DNA from: Prauserella cavernicola
GTDB lineage: Bacteria > Actinomycetota > Actinomycetes > Mycobacteriales > Pseudonocardiaceae
Length of the DNA: 64,000 nt
Reading direction: 5' to 3'
NCBI RefSeq assembly: GCF_016595675.1
Contig: NZ_JAENJH010000014.1
Location: 1 to 64,000, forward strand
The translations under genes and the position numbers were made by a program. This document shows, in pieces, positions 7,599 through 17,008 of the stretch. Position 1 is the first letter of the stretch. The number at the start of each line of letters is the position of its first letter. The notes under the pieces were generated by a model. That model ran no database searches, was not told the DNA's origin, and was given only the letters and a program-made list of their open reading frames with translations.

Positions 7599-9824
7599 CT
7601 ACTCCACGGCCTCGACGGCCTCGACCGCCGCAGGAGGCGGCGCGTGCCCGTCCCCCAGGTCGAACCGCACCGACAGGATCGTGCCGCTGAATTCGCCGTA
7701 GGGCCGCCGGTAGGTGTCGACGACTGGCGTCCCGTGGTCGCCGCCGACGTCCATGCCGTCGGACAGTGAGTAGAGGAACGGCACGGTCCGCGCCAGGTGG
7801 CCTTCCGCCGATGTGCTCCCGTCGATCCGGATCGCCACGTCGGCGGGCCCGCCGTATCCCTCACCGGAGTAGCCGACATCGAGTTCGACGAGCTGGCGCG
7901 CGCCACTGAGCCTCGACGCGGACCGCACGAAGGTCCGGTCGAGGCCGAGGTAGTTGTGGCAGTAGGTCACGAAGCCATCCTCGACATAGAGCACCCAGCC
8001 GCCGAATCGGCCACCCTGGGCGACCAGGACCCCGTCGCCGGTCGACTCGGGTGTGCCGCCTCCCTCGATCTCGACCGTGAGCCGGAACGACCGGTTCTTC
8101 ACGTTGGGCGCCGCACCCTCACCGAGGCCCCACGCGGTGGCGGGAAGCTGTACGGAGCCTGCGCTCAGCAGGTCGTCGGGGCGCCCGGCGAGCTCGGGGA
8201 GAAACCGTTCCAGATGACGGTCGTCGAGCGGGTAGACGTTGTTCCGCTTCGCCTGGTCGTCGAACAGTTCGCGTAGCTCGGCGAGCTTCTCCGGATGCTG
8301 CCCGGCCACGTCGTCGCACTGGCTCCAGTCCCCCGGCGCGTAGAGCTCCCACACGTCGGCGTCGAAGTTCCCGCCCGAGCCAAGGCGCGCCTTCCAGGGG
8401 GTCGCGTGTTTGGCGCAGGCCCACCAACCGTCCGACCACACAGCCCGGTTGCCGTGCATCTCGAAGTACTGCGGCGGGTGGTCGTCGTCGCCGTCGCGCT
8501 CGAGCGTGCGCGCCATGCTGAATCCGTCGAACTCCTGGTCGCCTGCCGGCAGGTCGAGGATCTCGGCCAGCGTCGGCGCGACGTCGACGACGTGGTGCCA
8601 CTGGGTCCGCAGCTGGCCTGCCGCCTCGATGCCGCGAGGCCAGTGCACGACCAGCCCCTGCCTGGTCCCGCCCAGGTGGGACGCGACCATCTTCGTCCAC
8701 TGGAACGGCGTGTTCATGGCGTGTGCCCAGCCGACCGGGTAGTCGTTGTAGGCGTAGCGGGTGCCGAGTGTGTCGATCCGCGGCAGCATCTCGGCGGGGG
8801 TCGGGCGCTCGCCGTTGAGAGCGGCGTTCTCGTTCACGGCTCCGTCCACGCCGCCGGCGAACGCGGCACCGTTGTCGCCGAGGATGTAGAAGATCAGCGT
8901 GTTCTCCAGCTGACCGGTGGTACGCAGATGCTCGACGAGCCTGCCCACCTGAGCGTCGGTGTGCTCGGCGAAGGCCGCATAGACCTCCATGAACCTGGCT
9001 GACAGTCGCCGCTCGTCGGGCGACAGACTGCTCCAGGCCGGGATGTCAGCGGGTCGCGGGGTCAGCTGGGCGCTCGCCGGGATGACTCCGGCCGCCTTCT
9101 GCCGCTCGAAAGTGCGCTCACGGGCCACGTCCCAGCCGTCGTCGAACTCGCCACGGTAGCGGTGCAGCCACGAGTCGGGCACCTGATGCGGTGCGTGGGT
9201 GGCCCCGAAGGAGAGATAGACGAACGCGGGATCGTCGCGCTCCGGCGACATCCACTCCACCGCTCGGTCGACCAGGTCCTCACTGAGGTGATAGTCGGGA
9301 CGCGCCGGGGGATCGACCGGCCGCGTCCCGTGGATCAGCGTCGGCTGGAACTGGTCGGTGTCCGCGGCGCAGAATCCGTAGAACTCGTCGAAACCCTCAC
9401 CGGTGGGCCATCGGTCGAACGGCCCGGTGAGCGGGTTCGTCTCCCAGTCCGGGGTCTGGTGCCACTTGCCGAAGGCCGCCGTGCGGTAGCCGCCCCGCCG
9501 CATCAGCTGAGCCAGCGGCGTCGCCCCGTCCGGACGGACCGAGGAGTACCCGGGCACGGACACGGCGCGGTCGGTGATCGTGCCCATGTTGACCGCGTGG
9601 TGATTCCGGCCCGTCAGCAGCGCCTGGCGGGTCGGCGAGCAGAGCGCCGTCGAGTGGAACTGGTTGTAGGCCAGCCCGTTCGACGCCAACGTCTCGGCAC
9701 AGGGCATCCGGCAGGGCCCGCCGAACGCGCTCGACGCTCCGAAGCCCATGTCGTCCAGGAGCACCAGGACGACGTTGGGTCGCCGGGCCCCCGCCGACGA
9801 GCCGCATCCGTTCGCGTGCGTCAT
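7599..9824 (-). CDS. Type I arylsulfatase (formylglycine-dependent), copy 1
   Basis: 741 residues, cytoplasmic by sequence (no signal peptide). RPNVVLVLLDDMGFG gives the Ca2+-binding Asp pair. Cys62 in LCSPTR is the site normally oxidised to formylglycine, followed by LLTGRNHH; FGKWH and the ILGDNG Asp/Asn pair complete the site. A ~190-residue C-terminal beta-rich domain follows, as in actinobacterial AtsA-type enzymes. AGGAGG lies seven bases before the ATG, and the start overlaps the transporter lipoprotein stop (ATGA). The enzyme should hydrolyse a sulfate ester brought in by the coupled ABC importer. No formylglycine-generating enzyme is seen in the window. Confidence 0.93.
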   Translation of the reverse strand: MTHANGCGSSAGARRPNVVLVLLDDMGFGASSAFGGPCRMPCAETLASNGLAYNQFHSTALCSPTRQALLTGRNHHAVNMGTITDRAVSVPGYSSVRPDGATPLAQLMRRGGYRTAAFGKWHQTPDWETNPLTGPFDRWPTGEGFDEFYGFCAADTDQFQPTLIHGTRPVDPPARPDYHLSEDLVDRAVEWMSPERDDPAFVYLSFGATHAPHQVPDSWLHRYRGEFDDGWDVARERTFERQKAAGVIPASAQLTPRPADIPAWSSLSPDERRLSARFMEVYAAFAEHTDAQVGRLVEHLRTTGQLENTLIFYILGDNGAAFAGGVDGAVNENAALNGERPTPAEMLPRIDTLGTRYAYNDYPVGWAHAMNTPFQWTKMVASHLGGTRQGLVVHWPRGIEAAGQLRTQWHHVVDVAPTLAEILDLPAGDQEFDGFSMARTLERDGDDDHPPQYFEMHGNRAVWSDGWWACAKHATPWKARLGSGGNFDADVWELYAPGDWSQCDDVAGQHPEKLAELRELFDDQAKRNNVYPLDDRHLERFLPELAGRPDDLLSAGSVQLPATAWGLGEGAAPNVKNRSFRLTVEIEGGGTPESTGDGVLVAQGGRFGGWVLYVEDGFVTYCHNYLGLDRTFVRSASRLSGARQLVELDVGYSGEGYGGPADVAIRIDGSTSAEGHLARTVPFLYSLSDGMDVGGDHGTPVVDTYRRPYGEFSGTILSVRFDLGDGHAPPPAAVEAVEAVE

Positions 9825-10864
9825 TTCGAGTCCTCCTGGGCGGGGCTGTCGAAGGAATTCTTCGCGATCTCCACGAGATCGGCGAAGATCATGTCGTCCT
9901 CGGACGAGGCGGCCCTGTCGGTGACACCGAGTTCCGCCGATTTCGTGCTGTAGTCGAGCACGTTCTTCGGCTCGACGGTCCAGTTGATGTTCTTGACCGA
10001 CTTGAGCAGCAGGTCCCGGTTCGAGTTCGGACCGAACAGCTCGGCGCTCACCAGATCCAGCGCCTGCTCCGGGTTGTCCTGTACCCAGCGAACCGCCCGG
10101 CCGAGCTGACGCACGAACGCCTCGGAGAAGGCCTGGTTGTCCTCCTTGAAGCCCTCCCGCGCGACGGGGCCGACACCCAGCAGGCCACCCGCGAACACGT
10201 CGTTCGACGTCAGCACCGCGTGCGCGCCCGCGCCCTCCTCCAGGTAGCGGCTGGGCGAGGTGGCCGTGTCGGCGTCGATCTGACCGGCCTGCAGCGCCTG
10301 CACCGCGCTCGGCGCGTCCAGGGTCACCAGTGACTCGTCCAAGGCATTGGGGTCGCCGAGATACTGCCGAGCCGCGATCTTGAGCATGAACGCCTGCGGC
10401 GAGTCCGGCGCGATCGTGCTGATCCGGGGTTTGCTCCTGGCGAGGTCCTCGAATGTCTTGATGCCGGGGTCCGACACCATCACGGCCGCGTCGAGGTCCG
10501 CGTTCGACATCATGTACTTCCAGTCCAGGCCCTTGGAGAGCCCGACGTTGAAGGCACCGATGCCGATCATCCCGATCTGGAGGTCTCCCGTGACCATGGC
10601 ATCACGCAGCGCGGCACCGCTCGCCAGCTGTGTCCACTGCAGATCGACCTCGGGAACTTGCTCGGACAGCCAGCCTTTCTCCTTCATGACGAGAAGCGGG
10701 ACGTACAGAACCGACTGCTGGTATCCGATCTTCACGGTCGACGGACCGCTGGCGCCGCCGCTGTCCGCGCAGCCGGAGAGCAGGGCCAGGCTCGCGAGCA
10801 CGGCACCGAGCATTGCGAGCGGGCGCCGGCCCCTGGACCGTCGCCGACGAGGAAGGATGGACAT
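9821..10864 (-). CDS. ABC transporter substrate-binding lipoprotein (nitrate/sulfonate/taurine type)
   Basis: 347 residues. A very basic N-region and hydrophobic stretch end in the lipobox LLSGC, with lipidated Cys32. The mature part has the SsuA/TauA/NMT1 fold: VKIGYQQSVLYVPLLVMKEKGWL, then TGDLQIGMIGIGAF and SAVQALQAGQIDA. This family binds sulfonates, taurine, nitrate or thiamine precursors outside the membrane. Its stop overlaps the sulfatase start, so the likely ligand is a sulfate ester or related sulfonate. It is downstream of its permease and ATPase genes. Confidence 0.88.
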   Translation of the reverse strand: MSILPRRRRSRGRRPLAMLGAVLASLALLSGCADSGGASGPSTVKIGYQQSVLYVPLLVMKEKGWLSEQVPEVDLQWTQLASGAALRDAMVTGDLQIGMIGIGAFNVGLSKGLDWKYMMSNADLDAAVMVSDPGIKTFEDLARSKPRISTIAPDSPQAFMLKIAARQYLGDPNALDESLVTLDAPSAVQALQAGQIDADTATSPSRYLEEGAGAHAVLTSNDVFAGGLLGVGPVAREGFKEDNQAFSEAFVRQLGRAVRWVQDNPEQALDLVSAELFGPNSNRDLLLKSVKNINWTVEPKNVLDYSTKSAELGVTDRAASSEDDMIFADLVEIAKNSFDSPAQEDSK

Positions 10865-10894
10865 CGTTGTTCTCCGTTTCGTCGTGCCCGGCGA

Positions 10895-11749
10895 CTACGC
10901 CGAGGCCTGCATTCCCCAGCGGCGGACGGTGACGCGCTCGACAACGGCGAAGAGCCACTCGAGAAGGACCCCGACGACCGCGATGAGGACCAGGCCCGCG
11001 AAGAGGTTCGCGACCTCGAGGAAGAAGCGCTGCTGGTTGAGGTAGTAGCCGATGCCGCCACCCTGGCCGGAGGCGCCGAAGATCAGCTCGGCGCCCACGA
11101 TGGTGCGCCAGCCGAACGCCCAGGCTGACCGCAGGCCCGCCAGGATGTAGGGCAGCGAGCCGGGAAGCAGCACCGCCACGGCCTCCCGTACCCCGCGCAG
11201 GCCGATGTTGCGGCTGACGGCTCGAATGGTGGGGCTGATCGTCTCGATACCGGTGCGCAGGTTGTAGGCGATCGGCCAGACGATGGCGTTGAGCAGCACG
11301 ACGACGAGCGAGGTCGTCGAGATGCCGAACCACAGCATCGCCAGAGGGAGGATCGCCAGCCCCGGAATCGGGCTGAGAGTGGCGCCGAGGAGTGTGAGCA
11401 CATCGGACCCGAACTGCGTCCACATCGCCCACATCGTCAGCGCGACCGCGACGAACGCACCGATGACGAAGCTGAGCCCGAGGATGCGCAGGGTGGTAAG
11501 TGTGGCTTGCGTGAGGGTCCCGTCGGCCAGTCCCGCCACGAGGTGCTCGGCGACATCGACGGGGCCGACGAACAGCAGCGCGTCGACACCGGAGAGGGAG
11601 ACGTAGAGCTGCCAGGCCGCGATGGCGACGACGGTCAGGATACCGAGCCTCGCGGGAGTGGGCAGCGCTGCCCAGAAGCCCTTGCGGGCGCCGCTTCGCC
11701 GCGGCCGGGTGTGCCCACCGCCGCGCCGGCTGATCGTGGCCTGTGTCAT
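10895..11749 (-). CDS. ABC transporter permease (SsuC/TauC type)
   Basis: 284 residues with about six membrane segments, starting with ARLGILTVVAIAAWQLYVSL. The EAA-like loop that docks to the ATPase is in VSRNIGLRGVREAVAVLLPGSLPYILAGLRSAW. It ends in a short RRWGMQASA tail. The ATG at 11749 overlaps the ATPase stop as ATGA; longer upstream reading lies inside the ATPase gene and is rejected. It forms the channel of the importer whose lipoprotein and sulfatase follow. Confidence 0.9.
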   Translation of the reverse strand: MTQATISRRGGGHTRPRRSGARKGFWAALPTPARLGILTVVAIAAWQLYVSLSGVDALLFVGPVDVAEHLVAGLADGTLTQATLTTLRILGLSFVIGAFVAVALTMWAMWTQFGSDVLTLLGATLSPIPGLAILPLAMLWFGISTTSLVVVLLNAIVWPIAYNLRTGIETISPTIRAVSRNIGLRGVREAVAVLLPGSLPYILAGLRSAWAFGWRTIVGAELIFGASGQGGGIGYYLNQQRFFLEVANLFAGLVLIAVVGVLLEWLFAVVERVTVRRWGMQASA

Positions 11750-12552
11750 GGCGTGCTCCCACCGTCCTCGTGGGCGTCGGTCAACAGCTCCTGAAGCCGC
11801 GCCTCGACCTGCTGCTGGTTCTCGTTGCGCCCGTCGACGCGCTCGATCGGCACCCGGCCGATGACCCGTGCCGGCTTTCCCCCGAGCACGATCACGGTGT
11901 CGCCGAGAAAGGCGGCCTCGTGGATGCTGTGGGTCACGAAGATGACCGTCGTGCCCAGAGCGGACGTGACCTCCCGGAACTGCTCCTGGAGCCGGCTGCG
12001 GGTCTGCGCGTCGAGCGCGCCGAACGGCTCGTCCATCAGCAGGACCTTGGGCTCGAGGGCCATCGCCCTCGCGATGGCCACGCGCTGCTTCATCCCGCCC
12101 GAGAGCTGGTGCGGGAACTTCTCGGTCGCCGCGTCGAGCCCCATCATCGACAGGTAGGACCGGGCCCGCTCGCTCGCGTCGGCCTTTCGGTGGCCGTTGA
12201 TCGTCAGTGGATAGGCGACGTTGGCCAGGACTCGTTTCCACGGCAGGAGCTGATCGAACTCCTGGAACACGAACGCGCGATCCGGTCCAGGTCTGACCAC
12301 CTCGACGCCACCGAGGCTGATGTGCCCGGCCGCGGGGGCATGAAAGCCACCCACGGCCCGCAGGAGCGTGGACTTCCCGCAGCCCGACGGGCCGAGGAGC
12401 ATGCACCGCTCTCCCTTGGTGAGACTGAAATCGACGTCGCGGAGCACCGGCTCGGCGGACTCGCCGTAAGCCATGGCAACCCCAGCCACCTCGAGCAACG
12501 TGGTCTCGCCTACGTGACCGACCTTCTTTTGGTCAGACCAGGTAGCAGACAT
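11746..12552 (-). CDS. ABC transporter ATP-binding protein (SsuB/TauB type)
   Basis: 268 residues. Walker A is GPSGCGKST, the Q-loop is VFQEFDQLLPW, the signature is LSGGMKQR, Walker B is VLLMDEPFGALD, and the switch is THSIHEA. These match nitrate/sulfonate importers. The ATG at 12552 has GGGAG five bases upstream. It is the first gene of the operon ATPase-permease-lipoprotein-sulfatase, all translationally coupled. A TGGTCAGACCA box falls within codons 5-8, so repression could act just inside the gene, or the true start may be further in. Confidence 0.9.
   Translation of the reverse strand: MSATWSDQKKVGHVGETTLLEVAGVAMAYGESAEPVLRDVDFSLTKGERCMLLGPSGCGKSTLLRAVGGFHAPAAGHISLGGVEVVRPGPDRAFVFQEFDQLLPWKRVLANVAYPLTINGHRKADASERARSYLSMMGLDAATEKFPHQLSGGMKQRVAIARAMALEPKVLLMDEPFGALDAQTRSRLQEQFREVTSALGTTVIFVTHSIHEAAFLGDTVIVLGGKPARVIGRVPIERVDGRNENQQQVEARLQELLTDAHEDGGSTP
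12530..12540. promoter_or_regulatory. Candidate FadR/GntR operator at the start of the ABC-sulfatase operon
   Basis: TGGTCAGACCA matches the TGGT-N3-ACCA core seen at 6697-6707 and, with one arm difference, at 20506-20516. It overlaps the first codons of the ATPase gene. A coding coincidence is possible, which lowers confidence. Confidence 0.45.
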
Positions 12553-12714
12553 AACATCTCCCGTCTCCGCACCACAACGGTGTGATGCTCGCCATGAGCG
12601 CGGAATGTATAGCCAGGACAGAGACCACGTCAAGCAATTCGCTGGCTCCACAGACGCCTGACGGCCACCGCCACCACACCTGCGCCTGGGCATTCATAGA
12701 CGCGGTTACGACGA

Positions 12715-12725
12715 TTGGATACAGT
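12715..12725. promoter_or_regulatory. Candidate FCD-regulator operator, copy 2
   Basis: TTGGATACAGT is the exact reverse complement of 6858-6868. It sits in the region between the ABC-sulfatase operon (minus) and the DUF2520 gene (plus), where a repressor could control both. Confidence 0.5.
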
Positions 12726-12820
12726 TGCGCTCCCAAGCGCGGTTGCTTGGCGGGGAGCTCCGTTTTCGCTGCTCGCCCCGCCCGGTCGCCGGGCGACGAG
12801 CGACCGACTGCGAGGTCCGC

Positions 12821-13726
12821 ATGCCCGATCGAGACCACAGCCCGGTGACCAGTGACGTCCGGCCGATCGGCCTCATCGGGACGGGACGGGTGGGCCGGGC
12901 ACTCGGCACCGCCTTCGCCGCCGCGGGCCGGACCATCAGCCGGACGTGGGACGTCGACGCCGGATCGGCCCGATCGGCCGCGGACTCGCTCGGCGCCGTC
13001 GCGGCTCCGGACCTGGCGGCGCTCGTCTCGTCGTCGGACACGCTGGTCTTCGCCGTCCCCGACGACGCATTGGCGGCGACGGTCGATGCGGCCGCCGCGG
13101 TGCTCACCGGGCGCACCGTGTTCGCCGTCCACGTCTGTGGGCGCCACGGCGCCGGGATGCTGGCTCCGCTCGCCGCGGCCGGCCTGGCGACGGCCGCACT
13201 GCACCCCGTGTCCGCGTTCGTGGGTGACGTCGCGACCGACGTCGCGGCTCTGGGCAGGGCGACGTTCGCCGTCACCGGGCGGCCGGAGGGAACCAGGCGG
13301 GCCCGCGAGCTGGTCTCGGGGATCGGCGACCGCGTGCTCGCCGTGGCGGAACAGGATCGCGCTCTGTACCACGCGGCACTGGCGCACGGCAGCAACCTGC
13401 TCGTCTACCTGGTCCACCAGGCGACGGTCGCGCTCCTGCGGGCGGGGGTCCCCGATCCCGCCCCGGTGCTGGCGCCGCTACTCAGGACGGCGCTGGAGAA
13501 CTCGATCGAGCTCGGCCTCGGCGCGGCGACCGGCCCGCTCGTGCGCGGGGACGTCGGGACCGTCGGCGAGCACGTCGCTGTCCTCGAGCAGGCGGCGCCG
13601 GAGCTGGTACCGACCTACCGTGCGCTGTCCGGCTATGCCCTCGACGCCGTCGACGCCGTCGTCGAGCGCCCGGCGGATCGCCGGGCGCTCCAACGGATAC
13701 TCGACGGACCCGAGGACCGGCCTTGA
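12821..13726 (+). CDS. Rossmann-fold and DUF2520 domain oxidoreductase-like protein
   Basis: 301 residues. The N-terminal NAD(P) loop is IGLIGTGRVGRALGTAFAAAG near residue 14, and VFAVPDDALAATV follows beta-4. A helical DUF2520 domain occupies the second half, with LHPVSAFVGD and YHAALAHGSNLLVYL. The ATG at 12821 with GAGG upstream is preferred to a TTG at 12725, which would run through the operator candidate. The fold resembles ketopantoate and F420-dependent reductases, and the substrate is unknown. It stands alone on the plus strand between two transport operons. Oxidation or reduction of a product of the imported compound is a guess. Confidence 0.8.
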   Translation: MPDRDHSPVTSDVRPIGLIGTGRVGRALGTAFAAAGRTISRTWDVDAGSARSAADSLGAVAAPDLAALVSSSDTLVFAVPDDALAATVDAAAAVLTGRTVFAVHVCGRHGAGMLAPLAAAGLATAALHPVSAFVGDVATDVAALGRATFAVTGRPEGTRRARELVSGIGDRVLAVAEQDRALYHAALAHGSNLLVYLVHQATVALLRAGVPDPAPVLAPLLRTALENSIELGLGAATGPLVRGDVGTVGEHVAVLEQAAPELVPTYRALSGYALDAVDAVVERPADRRALQRILDGPEDRP

Positions 13727-13763
13727 CCGGTTCCCGGGCTCCGGCGCTGATGCGACGACGCCC

Positions 13764-15194
13764 TCAGAGCGGCCACTCGGGCACGGCGGCCGGCGGTCGG
13801 GCCTGCTCGTACCAGCGCGCGACGCGCAGCAGCTCCACATCGGCGAATCGGCGGCCCGCGAGCTGAACACCCACGGGACGTCCGTCCTCGAGAAAGCCCG
13901 CGTTCACGGTCGCGGCCGGCATGTCAGCGAAGTTGTACGGCGCGGTGAACGCGATGTGATCGAGGGCCGTGATCGGGTCGTTCGTCGGCGAGTGGTGGTG
14001 CGCCGGAAAGGCCGCCACCGCCGCGATCGGCGAGAGTACGACGTCGAAAGCACGGGTTGCCGCCGCGGTGACAGCCCGCAGTTCCTGCACGGCGGAGAAG
14101 GCGGCGAACGCTTCGGCCCCGCTCCGGTCGGCACCCCCGAGCGCCCATTCTCGGATGTAGGGCAGCACCCGGGCCCGGCGCTCGGCCGACAGCGCACGCA
14201 GGTCGCTCGAGGACCGAATTCGCAGGAAAAGATCCAGCTGGCGCAACAGGTCCGGGGTGACGAAGGGCGGGAGCTCCTCGACATCGGCGCCCGCCCGCTC
14301 GAACGTCCGGGCCACCTCCCGCACGATCGCGGCGACGGCGGGATCGGTGGGGATTCCGGCGCCCGCGTCGGTGTGCACCGCGACGCGCAGCCCGGCCACC
14401 GTCTTCTCGGTCAGCGGCGAGCCGGCGACGAGGTGCCAGGCGTCGGCCCCGAGCGGAACCCTCGTGTGGTCGCGGTCGAGTGGATCCGGCCGGGCCAGCA
14501 CCTGCATCGCCGTGGCGACGTCGTCCACGGTCCGGGCCAGCGGGCCGACCACTCTCCCGAGGTAGGGCGGGTCGACCGGAACGATGCCGAAGGTCGGCTT
14601 GAGCGAAGCCAGGCCCAGCCAGCCGGCCGGCAGCCGGATCGAGCCACCGATGTCGCTGCCCACGTGGATGGGGCCGAACCGCGCCGCCGCGGCCGCGGCG
14701 GCGCCTCCGCTGGAACCACCGACGGTCCAGCCCGGATTCCACGGGCTGCGGCTGATGCCGTGCAGGCTCGACACCCCGGACGAGAGCATCCCGTAGTCCG
14801 GCATGACCGTCTTGCCGAGCCTCACGGCGTTGGCCGCGTCGGTGGTCAGTGCCGTCGGACCGGCCACGGTCTGCGGCGGCGCATCCTCATAGGCCGCCGT
14901 ACCCGAGGTGAGGGGAGCGCCCACCGTGGCGATGTTCTCCTTGAGCGTCAACGGCACGCCGTCGAGCTCCCCGAGCGGCTCACCGGCGGCCCAGCGCCGC
15001 GCACTCGCGATCGCCTGCCGCCGCGCGGTGTCCGTCTCCCGGTGGGAGAAGGCGTTCAGATCCGGTTCGTGCTGTTCGACGCGCCGCAGTACCGCGTCGA
15101 GCACCTCGACCGGTGAGAAGCGGCGCTCGGCATAGCCGGCGCGCAGCTGCGCCGCGGACAGATCGACGAGTTCGGTCCCGGTGATCGAGGTCAA
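13764..15194 (-). CDS. Amidase (amidase signature family)
   Basis: 476 residues. The catalytic Ser-cisSer-Lys triad is visible: Lys in PLTLKENIAT, cis-Ser in GGSSGGAAAA, and nucleophilic Ser in DIGGSIRLPAG. No signal peptide is seen, so it should act in the cytoplasm and hydrolyse a carboxamide or amide linkage to acid plus amine or ammonia. The start is TTG at 15194: its TTGA overlaps the upstream ATPase stop and GGAG lies seven bases before it. As the last gene of the dipeptide-type importer operon, it probably processes the imported amide or peptide. Confidence 0.88.
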   Translation of the reverse strand: MTSITGTELVDLSAAQLRAGYAERRFSPVEVLDAVLRRVEQHEPDLNAFSHRETDTARRQAIASARRWAAGEPLGELDGVPLTLKENIATVGAPLTSGTAAYEDAPPQTVAGPTALTTDAANAVRLGKTVMPDYGMLSSGVSSLHGISRSPWNPGWTVGGSSGGAAAAAAARFGPIHVGSDIGGSIRLPAGWLGLASLKPTFGIVPVDPPYLGRVVGPLARTVDDVATAMQVLARPDPLDRDHTRVPLGADAWHLVAGSPLTEKTVAGLRVAVHTDAGAGIPTDPAVAAIVREVARTFERAGADVEELPPFVTPDLLRQLDLFLRIRSSSDLRALSAERRARVLPYIREWALGGADRSGAEAFAAFSAVQELRAVTAAATRAFDVVLSPIAAVAAFPAHHHSPTNDPITALDHIAFTAPYNFADMPAATVNAGFLEDGRPVGVQLAGRRFADVELLRVARWYEQARPPAAVPEWPL

Positions 15195-17008
15195 CGATCC
15201 TCTCCTGTCACAACGGTGGTGCGGGCGTACTTCAGTGTGGGCGTGGCCGACACGAGGTCGGCGGTGAACCGGTGCCGGGGCGCCGCATAGAGGTCCGCGG
15301 TCCCCCTGGACTCCACGATCTCGCCGGACGACATGACCAGCAGCGCATCGCAGACGTGCCTCACCACGCCCAGATCGTGGGAGATGAACAGCAGCGTCAG
15401 GTCGTACTGGTCCGACAGATCCGCGATGAGGTTGAGCACCTGGGCCCGCACCGACACGTCGAGCGCGGAGACCGGCTCGTCCGCGATGAGGATCCGCGGC
15501 CGCGTGATCAGCGCACGCGCGATGGAGATGCGCTGGCGCTGCCCGCCGGAGAACTGGTGCGGGAAACGGGTCAGCGCATCGTCGTCGAGCCCGACGGCCG
15601 CGAGCACCTCGCGCGTCCGCTCGGCCGCTTCCGCCCGCCCGACCCCGCGCAGCGGCTCGGACACGATGGCCGACACCTTCATCCGCGGGTCGAGCGAGCT
15701 CATCGGGTCCTGAAAGACCACCGCGACGTCCTCGCGGAGCCGGCGCAGCTCGGCCCGTGAGGCACGGCCCAGGTCGGTGCCGCCCACCTCGATCCCGCCC
15801 GCGGTCGCCTTGTCCAGCGCGGCCACGATCCGCAACAGCGTCGACTTGCCGGATCCGGACTCGCCGACGATCCCCAGCTTCTGCCCTTCGACGACGTCGA
15901 ACGAGACCGCCCGCAGCCCATGCACGCCCTCCCCGCGGTGCCCGCCGCGCGACCCGGGGTACACGCGGCTCAGGCCCCGCGCCCTGATCAACGGCACCGT
16001 GTCGGACGGCGCGGGGTTGAAGACCTGAGCGGATGGCGACCCGCCCTCCCCCGGATCGAGCACGAGGTGCGGTGAGGCGGCCACAACGGGACGCTGCCCC
16101 GCCGAGGGGCGTTCCTCGGACCCACCGGGCGCAGAGCCAGGCTCGGAGTCCGGCGCGGAGTCCACCGTGACCAACCGGCCGCGACCGTCGGCCGCATTCA
16201 GGTCGGACGCCGCGAGCAGCGCCTTGGTGTAGGAATGCTGCGGAGCGGCGAAGACCGTCTCGGTGGCGCCGTGCTCGACGATGTGGCCGTGCCGCATGAC
16301 GGCGACCCGGTCCGCCACCGACGACACGACGGCCAGGTCGTGACTGATGAACAGCAACGCAGTGTCCCGGTCTCGGACCAGGTCGGAGATGATGTCCAGT
16401 ACCTGGGCCTGCACGGTGACATCGAGCGCGGTGGTGGGCTCGTCGCAGATCAAGAGGGCGGGATCGTTGGCCAGCGCCATGGCGATCACGACGCGCTGCC
16501 GCTGCCCGCCGGAGAGCTGGTGAGGGAAGGCGCGTGCCACGCGGTCGGGGTCCGGGACCTTGACCTGCGCCAGCAACTCGAGCACCGCCCTCCTCGCCGA
16601 CCGCCGGTCCGGAACGGTCCGGTGCCTCAGCATGGTCTCGGCGATCTGCGCCTCGATCCGCATCAGCGGGTTCAGGGCGGTCATCGGCTCCTGGAAGACG
16701 ATGGACGCGATCCGCCCGCGCGCCGCGCTCAACGTGGAGTCCGAGCAGTCGAGCACGTTCCCGTCGACACCCGCGATGCGCACATCGCCCCGGGCGCTCA
16801 GCTGCTCGTCCAGCAGCCCGAGAAGCGCGTAGGAGCTGATCGACTTGCCACTGCCCGACTCGCCGATGAGCCCGACGCGCTCCCCCGGGGCGATGTCGAG
16901 GTCGATTCCATGGACGAGGGTGCCGGTGGCCGCGTCGATGCGCAGATCACGGATCCGCACGGTGGGCGCGGCCGCCTGCGGCGGGGGCGCTGTCGGTGTG
17001 GCGGTCAT
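15191..17008 (-). CDS. Dipeptide/oligopeptide ABC transporter, fused double ATP-binding protein
   Basis: 605 residues with two complete nucleotide-binding domains. Domain 1 (~20-270) has [31 protein letters not shown] and [13 protein letters not shown]. Domain 2 (~335-590) has [29 protein letters not shown] and [14 protein letters not shown] low-complexity linker lies between them. This is a DppD-DppF fusion that powers the DppBC-type permease upstream. ATGA overlaps at both ends tie it to the permease and to the amidase. Confidence 0.93.
   Translation of the reverse strand: MTATPTAPPPQAAAPTVRIRDLRIDAATGTLVHGIDLDIAPGERVGLIGESGSGKSISSYALLGLLDEQLSARGDVRIAGVDGNVLDCSDSTLSAARGRIASIVFQEPMTALNPLMRIEAQIAETMLRHRTVPDRRSARRAVLELLAQVKVPDPDRVARAFPHQLSGGQRQRVVIAMALANDPALLICDEPTTALDVTVQAQVLDIISDLVRDRDTALLFISHDLAVVSSVADRVAVMRHGHIVEHGATETVFAAPQHSYTKALLAASDLNAADGRGRLVTVDSAPDSEPGSAPGGSEERPSAGQRPVVAASPHLVLDPGEGGSPSAQVFNPAPSDTVPLIRARGLSRVYPGSRGGHRGEGVHGLRAVSFDVVEGQKLGIVGESGSGKSTLLRIVAALDKATAGGIEVGGTDLGRASRAELRRLREDVAVVFQDPMSSLDPRMKVSAIVSEPLRGVGRAEAAERTREVLAAVGLDDDALTRFPHQFSGGQRQRISIARALITRPRILIADEPVSALDVSVRAQVLNLIADLSDQYDLTLLFISHDLGVVRHVCDALLVMSSGEIVESRGTADLYAAPRHRFTADLVSATPTLKYARTTVVTGEDR

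Noticed and set aside
10895-12406. Long upstream extension of the SsuC-like permease
   Set aside because: The extension lies in the wrong frame of the ATPase gene; the ATGA overlap at 11746-11749 defines the start.
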